Source: Ottowia sp. SB7-C50
GTDB taxonomy: Bacteria; Pseudomonadota; Gammaproteobacteria; Burkholderiales; Burkholderiaceae_C
Length of the DNA: 64,000 nt
Direction: 5' to 3'
Assembly (NCBI RefSeq): GCF_033110285.1
Contig: NZ_CP136995.1
Coordinates: forward strand, 3,224,001-3,288,000
Shown: positions 46,877 to 57,863 of the stretch, in pieces
How positions within the stretch are numbered: position 1 is the stretch's first letter
How the letters are laid out: each line of letters starts with the position of its first letter
Made by a program: the position numbers and the translations under genes
The notes under the pieces: generated by a model
Database searches by the model: none
Told to the model about the DNA's origin: nothing
Seen by the model: the letters and a program-made list of their open reading frames with translations, nothing else

Positions 46877-48163
46877 TCAGTGGTCGCTGCTATCAGTGCT
46901 CGGCAAATCCACAAACACCGTCAACACCCCCGTATACCCATACAGGTGATGCCGTGCGATTTCGCCGCCGGCGAAGAAGCCGACCAGGGGCACGTCGCCC
47001 AGGGCGTGGCGCACGATCTGCAGTTCGGCGCTGGGGCCGCCGAAGTGGGCGCCGCCGCGGCCGGCGCAGCTGACGTAGAGGGCGCCGCGGATGCGCCGGG
47101 CCGGGTGGGGCGCTGACGCCTCGTCGGGCGGCGCGGCCAGTTCGGCGGCGGTGGTGGCGGTGACTTCCTCGGGCTCCAGCTCTTCGCGGATTTCGGCGCA
47201 GATGCGCATCAGGTCGGCGCGCGCGGCCTGGGCGTTGCGCTGACAGAAGGCGGCGCGCTGGCCGACCTGGGGGTAGTCGGCCATGGCCACGCCACGCCGG
47301 CCAGGATCGACGCCGATGATGTGGCGCACGAGGACGTCGGCGCCAAAGTTGCCGGTGCGGTGCACGCCCTGCTCGCCGGGGCTGGCCAGGCCGACCAGGG
47401 TGCGGCGCACGACGTCGAGGGCAGCGCGCGGCTCGTCCAGACTGATGCGCAGGTCGCGCAGCATCACGTCCAGCGCGGGTTCGCCGTTTAGCGCCAGCAG
47501 CACGTTGCCGTCGGCGGCGGTAACTTCGCGCTCCGGGCCCACGGGCTGCGCGCCCTGGGTGACGCGCGACACCAGCGCCACGCCCTCGGCCAGCGCCACC
47601 CCCGACAGGCCGCCGGTGAAGACGCCGCCCGCCGCGCCCTGCCCCGGCACGTTGCCGTGGCCGCTGGCGGCAAACTGCACCACCTGCGAACGGCTGGAGG
47701 CCAGTCCGCCGAACAGGTAGCCGGTGCGGGTGCGCTGGGCCATTTCGGCGATCAGGTCGGCCACGTCGGGCGTCTGCGCGTCGGCGTGGATGAGCGCGGT
47801 GTGCGGCGTGAAGCCGCCGCCGGACGGCAGCGGTGCAACGCCGGAAAACACGCGGTATTGGTCGACCGGCAAATCACACAGCATGACGGAGAGCGCCGGC
47901 TCGTCGATGTATTCGGCGCCGCTGGCGCACACGCCGACGCCGACGGTGCCGGCCCAATCGGGCACGTCGGGCAGTTCGGCCTGCAGGTGGTCGAGGATGG
48001 CGCGCGCGTCGCCCGCGTAGTGGTCGGTGATGTAGAGCAGGCCCAGCGCGGGCGCGCGGGCGTAGCCGGGCAAGGTCATCTGCGCGCGCAGTTGCGCCAG
48101 CACCAGCCCGCAGGCCATGCGCCATTGCGGGTGGGTGGCGTGGCCGGTGGGAAAGAGCGTCAT
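46877..48163 (-). CDS. FIST domain signal-input protein
   Basis: A 428-residue protein with FIST N- and C-terminal domains. Key parts are GLLYITDHYAGDARAILDHL, GYLFGGLASSRSQ, GGVFTGGLSGVALAEGVALV and the C-terminal SCAGRGGAHFGGPSAELQIV. FIST domains are proposed to sense small ligands such as amino acids. Here no kinase or output domain is attached. It is 34 bases downstream of the PhaM gene and 12 bases upstream of the HEPN-like gene. Confidence 0.83.
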   Translation of the reverse strand: MTLFPTGHATHPQWRMACGLVLAQLRAQMTLPGYARAPALGLLYITDHYAGDARAILDHLQAELPDVPDWAGTVGVGVCASGAEYIDEPALSVMLCDLPVDQYRVFSGVAPLPSGGGFTPHTALIHADAQTPDVADLIAEMAQRTRTGYLFGGLASSRSQVVQFAASGHGNVPGQGAAGGVFTGGLSGVALAEGVALVSRVTQGAQPVGPEREVTAADGNVLLALNGEPALDVMLRDLRISLDEPRAALDVVRRTLVGLASPGEQGVHRTGNFGADVLVRHIIGVDPGRRGVAMADYPQVGQRAAFCQRNAQAARADLMRICAEIREELEPEEVTATTAAELAAPPDEASAPHPARRIRGALYVSCAGRGGAHFGGPSAELQIVRHALGDVPLVGFFAGGEIARHHLYGYTGVLTVFVDLPSTDSSDH

Positions 48164-48197
48164 GTCAGGGGGGCGCCGCGCGGCCGGGCGTGCGCGG

Positions 48198-49133
48198 TCA
48201 GCGCCCGAACTTGAAGGGCGGCGGCAGCGGCCAGCCGGTGGCGGCGGGTTTGGTCTTTTTGGCGGGGACCGGGTCAGCGGCGGCGGTCTTGCCGGCTGGC
48301 GACTTGCGTGCGGCCGGGGCGGCCTTCTTGGCCGCGGCCTTGCGGGCTGGCTTGGCGGGCGATTTCCTGGCGGGGCGCTTTGCGGCGGCGCCCTTGCGTG
48401 CGGTCTTTTTGGCCGTGGGCGCTTTGCTGGCGCCGCCTTCAGCTACTGAATCAGGAGCATCCGGCGCTGCACCAGTCGGCGCTGGGGCCGCATCGCGCAG
48501 GGCGTTGGCGGCGATGTGCTGGAACTGCTGGGTCAGCGCGCCCCACCACTGCATGGGGTCGGTCAGCCCCGGCGCGGCGGGGGCGGCCGCGGCCTTGGCA
48601 GCGGGCTTGCGTTTGCGTGCGGGGGCGGCCTTGGGGGCTGGCGCGGCGGGTTCGGGGTCGGGCTCTGCAGGTGGCTCAGGCACGGCTTGGGGCGCCGCGG
48701 CGGGCGCAGGTGCGGGATCGGCCTGGGGCGCGGCGGGCGTGGCGCTGAAGGGCCACTGGTCGGGCCGGCTGGGTGCGGGCTCGGCCGCGGCCGCGGCGGG
48801 GGCGGCCGTCACGTCGGGCGTGGGGATGGTGAAAGCCTTGGCGACCTCGGCCATGCTGACGTTCATGCCCTGCAGCGTGGCCAGGGTCATCTTCTGCACT
48901 TCCAGCGCCTGGATGGTGGCCTTGAGCGCGGTGCCGTTCTGCTCCAGCCAGAACAGCACGGCCTTCAGGTCCTTGATGCGCTTGTCGAGCTCTTCCACGC
49001 TGATGGTGGGCGCTACCCAGTGGTGCAGCGCCGACACCGGGCCGGCGGCGCCCTTGCCGCCGGCGGCCAGCTGTTGCAGGAAGTCGAAACCGGGGATGAA
49101 CTTGCCGAAGTCGAACGCGTTGGCTTCATTCAT
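48198..49133 (-). CDS. phaM: polyhydroxyalkanoate granule protein PhaM
   Basis: PhaM activates PHB synthase and tethers granules to DNA. The N-terminal part, MNEANAFDFGKFIPGFDFLQ followed by LHHWVAPTISVEELDKRIKD and a QALEVQKMTLATLQ helix, is diagnostic. The C-terminal half (residues about 180-311) is alanine/proline/lysine-rich with PAKKA-like repeats, the DNA-binding tail. 311 residues is somewhat longer than the Cupriavidus protein because of a long linker. No other pha genes lie in the window. Confidence 0.87.
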   Translation of the reverse strand: MNEANAFDFGKFIPGFDFLQQLAAGGKGAAGPVSALHHWVAPTISVEELDKRIKDLKAVLFWLEQNGTALKATIQALEVQKMTLATLQGMNVSMAEVAKAFTIPTPDVTAAPAAAAAEPAPSRPDQWPFSATPAAPQADPAPAPAAAPQAVPEPPAEPDPEPAAPAPKAAPARKRKPAAKAAAAPAAPGLTDPMQWWGALTQQFQHIAANALRDAAPAPTGAAPDAPDSVAEGGASKAPTAKKTARKGAAAKRPARKSPAKPARKAAAKKAAPAARKSPAGKTAAADPVPAKKTKPAATGWPLPPPFKFGR

Positions 49134-50469
49134 GGCGCAGGCCTTTCGTTGGGCCACCGCGCGGGCGCGGGTGCGGTGTCTCCTTGAAGGCGGCGGCTGC
49201 CTGCAGCTTAACGCAATCGAGGGTCAGAGTGATCGACGAAGGCCCCGTCTCAAGGCGCCCTCGACGCACTGCGCAGCGCGGCCGCCACGTCGTCGATGCG
49301 AAACACGGCGCGCAGCGCAGCAAAGCGGCTGCGCCAACCACCCGCCGCTTCGGTTCCAACTTCCAGCCGCAGGGCGATGCCTTCGCGCGGCAGCCAGCCC
49401 AGCATCAGCGCCGCGCGGTTCGCGGGCCGATAAGCGTTCAGGCCCAGCTCGGCGGCGATCAGCGACACGCCCGCGCCCTGCAGGCGTTGGCGGCTTTGCA
49501 GCCGCTCCAGCCGCGCGCCCAACTCCCATTGCGGACGTATCGCCCATACACCCTCGACCCAGCCGCCGAGCGTGTCGCCGCCATAGTCGCCCAGGCCGTT
49601 GCGCGAGCGCAGTGGGCCGCGGTCGCGGTGCCACAGCGTGGCCGCGGAGGCCGACAGTGGCAGATCGTGGCTGAGCCAGCGCGCGCTGGCGCCCAGCACC
49701 TGCGAGCGGCCGGCGAAGCACACCATGTCCTTCAACGCCTCGTCGCACACCGGCGCGGCGTGCGAATGGCCGCCGCCCGCCAGCGCCGCGCGCGTACCGC
49801 GCCCGGTGGGCTCGAAATGCGCGGCAAAGGCATCGAAGGTGAAATCGCCCGCGGTCACGCCACCGTGCAGTGACAGCGCCACGGGCGTGCCTGCGCCACC
49901 GGGCCAGACGCGGCCGCGCCACAGGCCGGCGTCCAGCGTCAGGTCGGCACGCCCGATCGCGCGTCGCCACCCCAGTTGCACACCGTCGTCGATCCAGTCG
50001 TGCCCGAAACTGGCCTGCTTGGCCAGGGGCACCAGGGCAAAGCGGTCCAGATGACCGGCCGGCGCGACCACGGCCCCCAGCGCGGGCCTCTGCCGCCCCG
50101 CCGTCAGGCGCCAGTCGGCGCCGGGTTGCCATTGCAGCCAGGCCGCTTCGAAATGCGCCGGGTCGCCGCCGTGCTTGCCGAGCGCGGCGTAGGCCCCCCC
50201 ACTGCCCGTGCAGTCGCCAGCCGGCGTCGAGCACCGCGTGCTCCGCTTGCGCGCCGCGCGCGTCCATGCCGGCATCGCCTTGCAACAAAAAGCCCGGCAG
50301 CCGCTGCGACGGCAGCTCGCGCGGCGCATCCAGCACGCGCAGCGCGCCTGCCACGCCCACGCGCACGCCGGGTTCGCCAGGCAGCGGGTCGGCTTCACTG
50401 CCGTGCGCGCGCACGCTGGTTTGCAAGCCAAAAAGGCCGCCAGCGCACGCCAGAAGCGCGCAAGCCGCT

Positions 50470-51686
<1,217 letters not shown>

Positions 51687-51687
<1 letters not shown>

Positions 51688-52664
51688 CACTTGGCCCGCG
51701 CGCTGAACAGCTGCTGCGCCGCGCCGCCATTGATCGGCAGGCCGCTGGCGCCGGCACCGTAGGCAATCTGCAACTGGCTGAAGATCGCCGGGCATTCCGG
51801 ATCGGTGGTGCCCGACATGCAGCCGATCGGGCCGCCGCCGTCCTGCGTGACATTGCTGCCGCTGAACAGCTTGCCGATGTCGAGCACGACGTTCTGCTTG
51901 CTGGCGTCAAAAGCGGGCAGCGTGAAGGCCATGCGGTTGGGCGCAGCGCAGGTGTAGACCGGATTGCCGGCCGGGTCTTTCACTGCGGCGCCGTTGGCAT
52001 CGACCTTGGCCGCGCAGCCGGTGGAGCCGAGGTGCACATAGAAGGTGTTGGCCGAGCCGCCGTGCGGGTTGGTCGACGTGGGCGCGGTGGTGATGCCGCC
52101 CACCGGGTCAATCTCGATCTTGCTGAACTTGCGGCCCGACTGCCAGCTCCAGGCCATCGCGGCGATGTCCAGCGGCGCCTTGCCACCGGCGATGGCGCTG
52201 TGGTTCAGCGTCTCGGGCACGCCCATCTGCGCCGACAGGCCGACGTAGGTGCCGGCCGGCACCGTGCCGGTGACGACGGCGTTCATCTCCTTGGTGTTGT
52301 CGGCGTTGGCGCATTTGCCGCTGGCGTCTTCCAGGTCAATCAGCGTGACCGCCTCGTCGCCCTGCGTCAGCTGCCAGGCGTTGCTGTCCAGCGTCACGGG
52401 TACGGCAGTGCCCTTGTCGTTGATCAGCGCCAGTTGGCTGACGTAAAAGCGCAGGTCGTGCACGTCGGCGGCGACGCCGGCGGTGCCCACGCTGGGCAGG
52501 CGCGTGCCGCACGCCACCGGTTGCGTGCCGTTGACGGCGGCAAAGCGGATTTCGACGCGCTTGGGGGTGGTGTCTTCGCCACCGCCGCCACAGGCGGAAA
52601 GCAGGGCGGCGGCGGCGACGACGCAGAGGTGGCGGGGGGACAGATGAATCGAATGGTGTTTCAT
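51687..52664 (-). CDS. MbnP-type copper-binding protein (metallo-mystery pair)
   Basis: A 325-residue lipoprotein (signal ending LLSACGGGG). It has the MbnP features DVHDLRFYVSQLALIN, VPAGTYVGLSAQMGVPETLN, an aromatic MAWSWQSGRKFSKIEID block and a C-terminal four-cysteine region (GCAAK, YTCAAP, GCMSGTTDPECPAIF). MbnP binds copper after MbnH converts a tryptophan to kynurenine. The candidate residue is in the AWSWQ block, by inference. Start ATG 52664 is preceded by GGAG. Confidence 0.86.
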
Positions 52665-52695
52665 GATTAAGCTCCAACAGATAAAAAACAAAACT

Positions 52696-53175
52696 TCAAT
52701 GGATATGCGGCGCTGGTCGCACCGCGGCGGGTGTGCCACGGGTGCGTGGCGTTTGCACCCAGGCTTTGACGGTGACTGCGCCGGCGCGCGCGAAGTGCAG
52801 CGTCAGATCGACCCGCTCGCCGTCGCGCAGCGCTTGTCGCAGGCCGATCAGCGCCAGTCGGTACAGGCCGTCGTGGCGCAGCGGCGTTTCGGCACCTGGC
52901 GCCAGTTCGATCGCCGTCACCGGGGCGCCGTCGCTCTGGCGCTGCAGCACCACGCGCTCGGCCACCGGCGTGCTGGCGCCGATGAGCTGGTCGGCCTGCG
53001 CGCCGGCGTTGCGCACGCCGCGCAGGTAGGCTGCGCCGTCCGCCGCGCCAGCATCGCTCGGCGTCGCGTAAGGATGGTCTATGCGCAACGCGCCGGCACG
53101 GAAGTCATGTGCCAGCGCTGACTGCGTCAGACCGACGGCCAACAGCAGCAAGGCGCCGTGCAGGCGGCGTCTCAA
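52696..53175 (-). CDS. PCuAC-fold protein with degenerate copper site
   Basis: A 159-residue exported protein. TTG 53175 overlaps the regulator stop (TTGA) and is preceded by GGGAG. It gives the signal MRRRLHGALLLLAVGLTQSA ending ALA. The fold resembles PCuAC (IDHPYATPSDAGAADGAAYL, LRGVRNAGAQADQLIGAS). The usual copper ligands are missing: where the other PCuAC has HEMAMEGNVMKM and HVMLMDLK, this one has VVLQRQSDGAPV and YRLALIGL. A terminal PHIH could bind metal instead. Confidence 0.75.
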   Translation of the reverse strand: MRRRLHGALLLLAVGLTQSALAHDFRAGALRIDHPYATPSDAGAADGAAYLRGVRNAGAQADQLIGASTPVAERVVLQRQSDGAPVTAIELAPGAETPLRHDGLYRLALIGLRQALRDGERVDLTLHFARAGAVTVKAWVQTPRTRGTPAAVRPAPHIH

Positions 53176-53756
53176 GCGACGCTCCCTGCCAACGCGCGCG
53201 CACGCGGCCGGCGGGCGCGCCGCACAGGTACGGACGGCAGCAGCCGGCGCAACTCGCGGCACACGGTCTCGGGGGCGCTGTCGACAATGGCCGCCAGGTC
53301 CTTGAGCTGCGGCAACGCGCGCCGCTCCAGCGGTTCGCCGCGCCCGCGCGCCAGCAGCCCGAGCAAGCGGGCCACGCGCTGGCGTGCCGGGCCGCTGCGC
53401 AAGCCCGCCATGTCCACCGCCTGCCGCTGCTGCTGATGCGCCAGCGCGGCCAATATGCGGGCCGGTTCGTCGTCGCCCCAGGGCTCGACCTCGGCCGCGG
53501 TGACGGCGGTGACGGTGCACGCGCTCGGCTCGGCCTGCCAGGCCTCGAAGCCCACGCCATCGCCCGGCCCCGCCAGTTGAATCAGCGTGAGTGCATCGTC
53601 GGTGACGCGCTCGACCCGCAGCGTGCCACGCCGGATGCGCCAGCAGCGGCCTGGCTCGCCAGCGCGCAGCAGCACCTCGTCGGGGCGCAGTTTCAGGCTG
53701 TCATGCGCCCGCGGCGCCGCAGCCGCTGCCCGGGTGGGCAGCAAGATCATGTCCAT
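53172..53756 (-). CDS. Crp/Fnr-family transcriptional regulator
   Basis: 194 residues. A cupin-like sensor half (residues about 20-100, LRAGEPGRCWRIRRGTLRVE) is followed by a Crp-type winged helix with LPQLKDLAAIVDSAPETVCR. It is shorter than Crp and has no FNR cysteine cluster. It probably controls the copper operon in which it lies. The ligand is unknown. It ends with a TTGA overlap on the next gene. Confidence 0.8.
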   Translation of the reverse strand: MDMILLPTRAAAAAPRAHDSLKLRPDEVLLRAGEPGRCWRIRRGTLRVERVTDDALTLIQLAGPGDGVGFEAWQAEPSACTVTAVTAAEVEPWGDDEPARILAALAHQQQRQAVDMAGLRSGPARQRVARLLGLLARGRGEPLERRALPQLKDLAAIVDSAPETVCRELRRLLPSVPVRRARRPRARALAGSVA

Positions 53757-53847
53757 GATGAATTTCCCTTGAGACGAAACGAACCTGCACGGTCGCGCGC
53801 GAGATGCGCCGTGCGGGCAAACGCCGGCCCGCTGGCCGGCACCGGGG

Positions 53848-54279
53848 TCAGGCGCGCTCGGCGCCCGGTTCGCTCAAGGATTGCGGTGGCCCGCGCGGCA
53901 AGGGCAAGCGGCCCCGCCGCTCGACCCGCGCCGGGTCGTCAGCCGGGATCAGCGTCCCGGGGGCGGCGCCGGCCTGGGCCCAGACCCACGGCGGGCTGGA
54001 CGGCGCCAGCCGGTCGCCCATCAGCACGCACAGCGGGCAGTGGTCCAGCGAAGGCGAGGCCGGCGTCTGCGAGTCGGCAACGCCGGACTCGCGTGCGTCG
54101 GCATCCGACAGCGCCACCCAGCGCACGCCCTCGGGCGTGCACACCTGCGCCCAACCACCACCGCCAGCCGCTGCCAGCGTGCGCGACACCGTGGGCGCCA
54201 GCGTAGCCAGCACCAGCACGAGCCAGACCAGCCAGCGCGAGCCAGGGCGGGCGTGACACGGTGCGCGACGCGGGTGCAT
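53848..54279 (-). CDS. DUF2946 family protein
   Basis: 143 residues with one N-terminal membrane helix (WLVWLVLVLATLAPTVSRTL). The DUF2946 centre contains VCTPEGVRWVAL and the SLDHCPLCVLMGD motif (CPLC). Members are usually found beside copper transport genes. It is the fourth gene of the copper operon. Confidence 0.77.
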   Translation of the reverse strand: MHPRRAPCHARPGSRWLVWLVLVLATLAPTVSRTLAAAGGGGWAQVCTPEGVRWVALSDADARESGVADSQTPASPSLDHCPLCVLMGDRLAPSSPPWVWAQAGAAPGTLIPADDPARVERRGRLPLPRGPPQSLSEPGAERA

Positions 54280-54351
54280 GGTCTGGTTGCGAGGTGCGAG
54301 GTGTTAGGTGCGCCGCACGCCGCGCTCAGCGCGCGGCCGCCGGCGATGGCA

Positions 54352-54831
54352 TCAGTGCTTGTGCTGGCCGGAATGAGGGCCGCTCGTGGCCCCGCCGAGC
54401 GCCTTCACCGGCGCCATCAGCTCGCGCGTGAAGGTCTTCTTGCTCACCGCATCCTCGAAGGTCAGCGTCACGGGCACCGTCTCGCCGCCTTTCAGTGTCT
54501 GCTTTAGGTCCATCAGCATGACGTGGTAGCCGCCAGGCTTGAGTTCAGCGGTGGCGCCCTTGGCGATCGGCAGGCCGCCTTTCAGCTCGCGCATCTTCAT
54601 CACGTTGCCTTCCATCGCCATCTCGTGGATTTCGACCACGCCGGCGACGGGCGAAGCGCCGGCGATCAGCCGCACATCCTGCTCGGCGGCGATGTGCATG
54701 AAAGCGCCCGTTGCCTTTTGCTGCGGCACCGTGCCGCGCACCCAGGCGTCGGAGACGGTGACCTGTGCGTGGGCGCTGGCGCTGGCGCTGGCCAGGACAA
54801 GGGCGGCAAGGGTGAGGGTCATTCGTTGCAT
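54352..54831 (-). CDS. periplasmic copper chaperone PCuAC
   Basis: 159 residues with the signal MQRMTLTLAALVLASASASA ending HAQ. The mature protein has the full copper motif: HEMAMEGNVMKMRE, then GYHVMLMDLKQ, the H-x10-M ... H-x-M ligand set. A GPHSGQHKH tail adds histidines. It delivers copper for cytochrome oxidase assembly, with the SCO protein encoded 37 bases upstream. The start is preceded by AGGAAG. Confidence 0.92.
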   Translation of the reverse strand: MQRMTLTLAALVLASASASAHAQVTVSDAWVRGTVPQQKATGAFMHIAAEQDVRLIAGASPVAGVVEIHEMAMEGNVMKMRELKGGLPIAKGATAELKPGGYHVMLMDLKQTLKGGETVPVTLTFEDAVSKKTFTRELMAPVKALGGATSGPHSGQHKH

Positions 54832-54868
54832 GGTGAGCTTCCTTTCGAAGGGTGACAAAAAAAACGGG

Positions 54869-55513
54869 TCAGGCGGGGCGCAACAGCAGCGCCAGGTCGT
54901 GCGCGTAGTCCTGCGCGGTCTGCTCGTGGCGCAGCGCCAGGCGCAGGCGGCCTTGCGTGTCGAACACGTAGGACAGCGCGGTGTGGTCCATGGTGTAGCT
55001 GCTGCCGGTGGGCACTTGCTTGTAGTACACCTTGAACTCGGTGGCGGTGGCCTTCAGGCGTTCGGCGTCGCCGCGCAGGGCGACGAAGCTGGGATCGAAG
55101 GCGGCCATGTACTGGCGCAGCATTTCGGGCGTGTCTCGGTCGGGATCGACGGTGACGAAGATCACCTGCAGCTTGTCGCCGTCAGGGCCGAGCATGCGCT
55201 TGACTTCAGCCGCGCGCGTCAGCGCCGTCGGGCACACGTCGGGGCACTGCACAAAGCCGAAGTACAGCAGCACCAGCTTGCCGCGAAAGTCGGCCAGCGT
55301 GCGCTCGCGGCCGTCCACGTCGGTCAGGCGGAACTCGCGCCCGTAGTCGGCGCCGGTGATATCGATGCCGCGAAAGCCCGCGCGCTGGCCGGTGGCCTCG
55401 GCGAGCTTGTCGCAAGCGAGCAGCGATGCGCCGCCAAGCGCAGCCAGTGCGATACCGCCAAGCCGCGTCAGTGCTGCCCGGCGCGGCGAATGATGAGCGA
55501 TGACCGGGGGCAT
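54869..55513 (-). CDS. SCO1/SenC family copper chaperone
   Basis: A 214-residue thioredoxin-fold lipoprotein-like protein (signal around GGIALAALGGASLLAC). The copper-binding CxxxC is in FVQCPDVCPTALTR. The distal histidine is in YTMDHTALSYVFDT, with VIFVTVDPDRDTPEMLRQYM between. It works in Cu-A centre assembly. It stands between the two PCuAC/DUF2946 pairs. Confidence 0.92.
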   Translation of the reverse strand: MPPVIAHHSPRRAALTRLGGIALAALGGASLLACDKLAEATGQRAGFRGIDITGADYGREFRLTDVDGRERTLADFRGKLVLLYFGFVQCPDVCPTALTRAAEVKRMLGPDGDKLQVIFVTVDPDRDTPEMLRQYMAAFDPSFVALRGDAERLKATATEFKVYYKQVPTGSSYTMDHTALSYVFDTQGRLRLALRHEQTAQDYAHDLALLLRPA

Positions 55514-55536
55514 GCCGCCCTCCCAAATGCCGAATG

Positions 55537-55595
55537 AAAACAGGCACCAGCGCTTGACAGACAAGCGCGAGCAGCTACATAAACAATAGCAATCA
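55537..55595. repeat. TATAGC-type dispersed hairpin repeat, reverse orientation
   Basis: aaaacaggcaccagcgcttg is followed by acagacaagcgcgagcagct and acataaacaatagc. The stem is gcgcttg-acaga-caagcgc-like. It lies in the gap between the SCO gene and the upstream DUF2946 gene. Confidence 0.75.
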
Positions 55596-55949
55596 GACGG
55601 GCAGCGGGGGCGCGCGGGCGCGCCACGGCAGCGCGGCGGCACGAGGCAATGGGCGCGCATCGGCCGACGCCCATGACTGCGCCGGCACCTGCGGTGGCTG
55701 CGGCGCGATGAAGGGCGCGGGCGGCGGGGCCGACGCCACCAGGCACAGCGCGCAGTCGAGATGGGCGGCGCCCAGTTCCACCGCGCCGTCGTCGGTGTGC
55801 ACCACGGCCTTGATCTGGCCGCCGGCGCCGCAGACCAGCTCGATGGCCTGCGGATGGATCAGCGGCGCTGCCGCCGCCACGCCGAGCGCGAGCGCGAAGC
55901 ACGCCAGCCAGAGGCGGGCGAAGGAGCGGGCACGGCGCAGGGATTCCAT
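55593..55949 (-). CDS. DUF2946 family protein
   Basis: 118 residues from ATG 55949 (a GTG seven codons upstream is possible). It has a membrane helix FARLWLACFALALGVAAAAP, then VCGAGGQIKAVVHTDDG and the DCALCLVAS motif, all DUF2946 features. It is the first gene of the copper operon. The putative promoter would lie in the 103 bases before the divergent GST gene. Confidence 0.74.
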   Translation of the reverse strand: MESLRRARSFARLWLACFALALGVAAAAPLIHPQAIELVCGAGGQIKAVVHTDDGAVELGAAHLDCALCLVASAPPPAPFIAPQPPQVPAQSWASADARPLPRAAALPWRARAPPLPV

Positions 55950-56052
55950 CAGGCCGTGATTATCGTCCACGCGCCGCGCCGTCCGTTGCGCGACATCAAG
56001 CGGGGGTCGCGACGGCTAAGCTGCGCAGGCAAACCATCTGTCGGAGACCACC

Positions 56053-56703
56053 ATGCTCAAGCTCTGCGGCTTCGCCGCCAGCAACTACTACAACAAGGTC
56101 AAGCTCGCGCTGCTCGAAAAAGGCGTGCCGTTCGAGGAAGTGCTGGCCTGGGTCGGCGAGACCGACCCGGCCGCCAGCCCCATCGGCAAGGTGCCCTATG
56201 CCATCACCGACGACGGCCCGCTGTCCGAATCGACCGTCCTGCTGGAGTACATCGAAGCCAAGTACCCCCAGCACCCGCTGCTGCCCGCCGACCCCTACGC
56301 CGCCGCCCGCGTGCGCGAACTGGTGCGCTACATCGAGCTGCACCTGGAACTGGTGGCGCGCAACCTGTACCCCGAGGCCTTCTTCGGCGGCAAGGTCAGC
56401 GACGGCCTGAAGGACAAGCTGCGGCCGCAGCTTGAAAAGCACATCGCCGGCTTCGGCCAGCTGGCCAGGTTCTCGCCCTTCGTCGCCGGCGACAGCTTCA
56501 CCCTGGCCGACTGCGCCGCCGCCGTCCACCTGCCGCTGGTCAGCAGCGCGACGAAGATCGTCTACGGCGAAGACCTGCTGGCCGGCCTGCCAGTGAAGGA
56601 CTACCTCAAGCGCATCGGCGAGCGGCCGGCGGTGCAGAAGGTGAATGCGGATCGCAAGACGAATACCGAGCAGATGCTGGCGCGGTTGAAGGCCAAGGCC
56701 TGA
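56053..56703 (+). CDS. glutathione S-transferase
   Basis: A 216-residue two-domain protein. The thioredoxin-fold domain has the N-terminal ASNYYNKVKLALLEKGVPFE and cis-proline segment IGKVPYAI, then the glutathione contact LSESTVLLEYIEAKYP. The helical C-domain ends DYLKRIGERPAVQKV. The substrate is unknown. Its stop abuts the stop of the convergent Fic gene with no gap. Confidence 0.85.
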   Translation: MLKLCGFAASNYYNKVKLALLEKGVPFEEVLAWVGETDPAASPIGKVPYAITDDGPLSESTVLLEYIEAKYPQHPLLPADPYAAARVRELVRYIELHLELVARNLYPEAFFGGKVSDGLKDKLRPQLEKHIAGFGQLARFSPFVAGDSFTLADCAAAVHLPLVSSATKIVYGEDLLAGLPVKDYLKRIGERPAVQKVNADRKTNTEQMLARLKAKA

Positions 56704-57813
56704 TCAACGCGGCAAGCCGCCGCCGCGGTACAGCGTTTCGATGGGTGTCCTGCGCGTCAGAATTTCTGTCAGCACGGGATTGACATAGTAGTTCTGCCGC
56801 CCGCTTTTTTGCTTGACCAGCAGGCCATCCTGCGCCAGCAGGTCAAGGTACTTCGTCGCCGTCAGGCGCGAGACGCCCAGGTCGCGCTGCAAGTGGTCGA
56901 TCTTTGTGTACGGATGCATGAACAGGTTGTTGATCAAGTCCTGGCTGTAGAACTTGTAGCCGTCGCGTATGCGATGCTTGTAATCGAACAGGGCGGTCTT
57001 GATGTCGCCGATGGTGGCGATCGTCTGCCGCGCGGTCTGTTGCACGGCGGTCAGCATGTACAGCACCCAGTCTTCCCACGTGTCCGCCTCGCGCGTGGAT
57101 TGCAGCAGACGGTAGTAGTCGGCCTTGGTGTTGACGATGAAATGGCTGAGATACAGCACGGGCGTGTCCAGCAGGCCCTGCTGCACAAGGTACAGCACGT
57201 TCAGGATGCGGCCGGTGCGGCCGTTGCCGTCATAAAAGGGGTGGATGCTCTCGAACTGGTGGTGAATGAGCGCCATCTTGATCAACGGATCGGCGGCCCA
57301 CAACTCTGGCGTATTGATGAACCGCTCCAGGTCGCCCATCAGGCGCTGCACCTCTGCGGGGTCCTGCGGCGGCGTGTACACGGTGCGCCCGGCGCCATCG
57401 CGCAGCGCGGTCCCGGGCAGCTTGCGAAAGCCGGCATGGTTCTGCTCCAGCTCGGCCTGGATGGCGACGAGGTGATTGGCGGTCAGCAGCCCCGTGTCAC
57501 GCACCAGCGCAAATCCCGTCTGCAGCGCCTGGCGATAGCGGAGCACTTCCTTGGCGGCCGGCCCGGCGGCCGGCTCGGGCTGAAGGGCACCCTTGAACAG
57601 TTCGTCGTGCGTGGTGACGATGTTCTCGATCTCGGAGCTGTCCTTGGCCTCCTGCAAGGCCAGCGTGTTGATGAGGATGTTCTGGTTGGGAATGGAGGCG
57701 ACCAGCCCCTTCAACTCGGCCAGCGCGCGGCTGCTGCTGGCCAGCGCCTTCAGGATCGCCGGCGTGTCGAAGCGCGCGGGATCCATCGATTCAAGCGGGG
57801 CGATCACCGTCAT
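56704..57813 (-). CDS. Fic-family protein (AMPylase-type) with inhibitory helix
   Basis: 369 residues. The active-site motif HPFYDGNGRTGR is complete near residue 197. The N-terminal SSEIEN at about residues 59-64 matches the (S/T)xxxE(G/N) inhibitory helix, so activity should be self-limited. A winged-helix DNA-binding part lies at the C-terminus (KIDHLQRDLGVSRLTATKYL). The layout is that of class II Fic proteins that modify a cellular target. ATG 57813 was chosen; a TTG three codons upstream is possible. An inverted repeat about 50 bases upstream could be its operator. Confidence 0.88.
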   Translation of the reverse strand: MTVIAPLESMDPARFDTPAILKALASSSRALAELKGLVASIPNQNILINTLALQEAKDSSEIENIVTTHDELFKGALQPEPAAGPAAKEVLRYRQALQTGFALVRDTGLLTANHLVAIQAELEQNHAGFRKLPGTALRDGAGRTVYTPPQDPAEVQRLMGDLERFINTPELWAADPLIKMALIHHQFESIHPFYDGNGRTGRILNVLYLVQQGLLDTPVLYLSHFIVNTKADYYRLLQSTREADTWEDWVLYMLTAVQQTARQTIATIGDIKTALFDYKHRIRDGYKFYSQDLINNLFMHPYTKIDHLQRDLGVSRLTATKYLDLLAQDGLLVKQKSGRQNYYVNPVLTEILTRRTPIETLYRGGGLPR

Positions 57814-57863
57814 TTGGTGCAAGAGCGATGAAAAGGCTCTGTCCTATACATGTCCGCTCTTAA

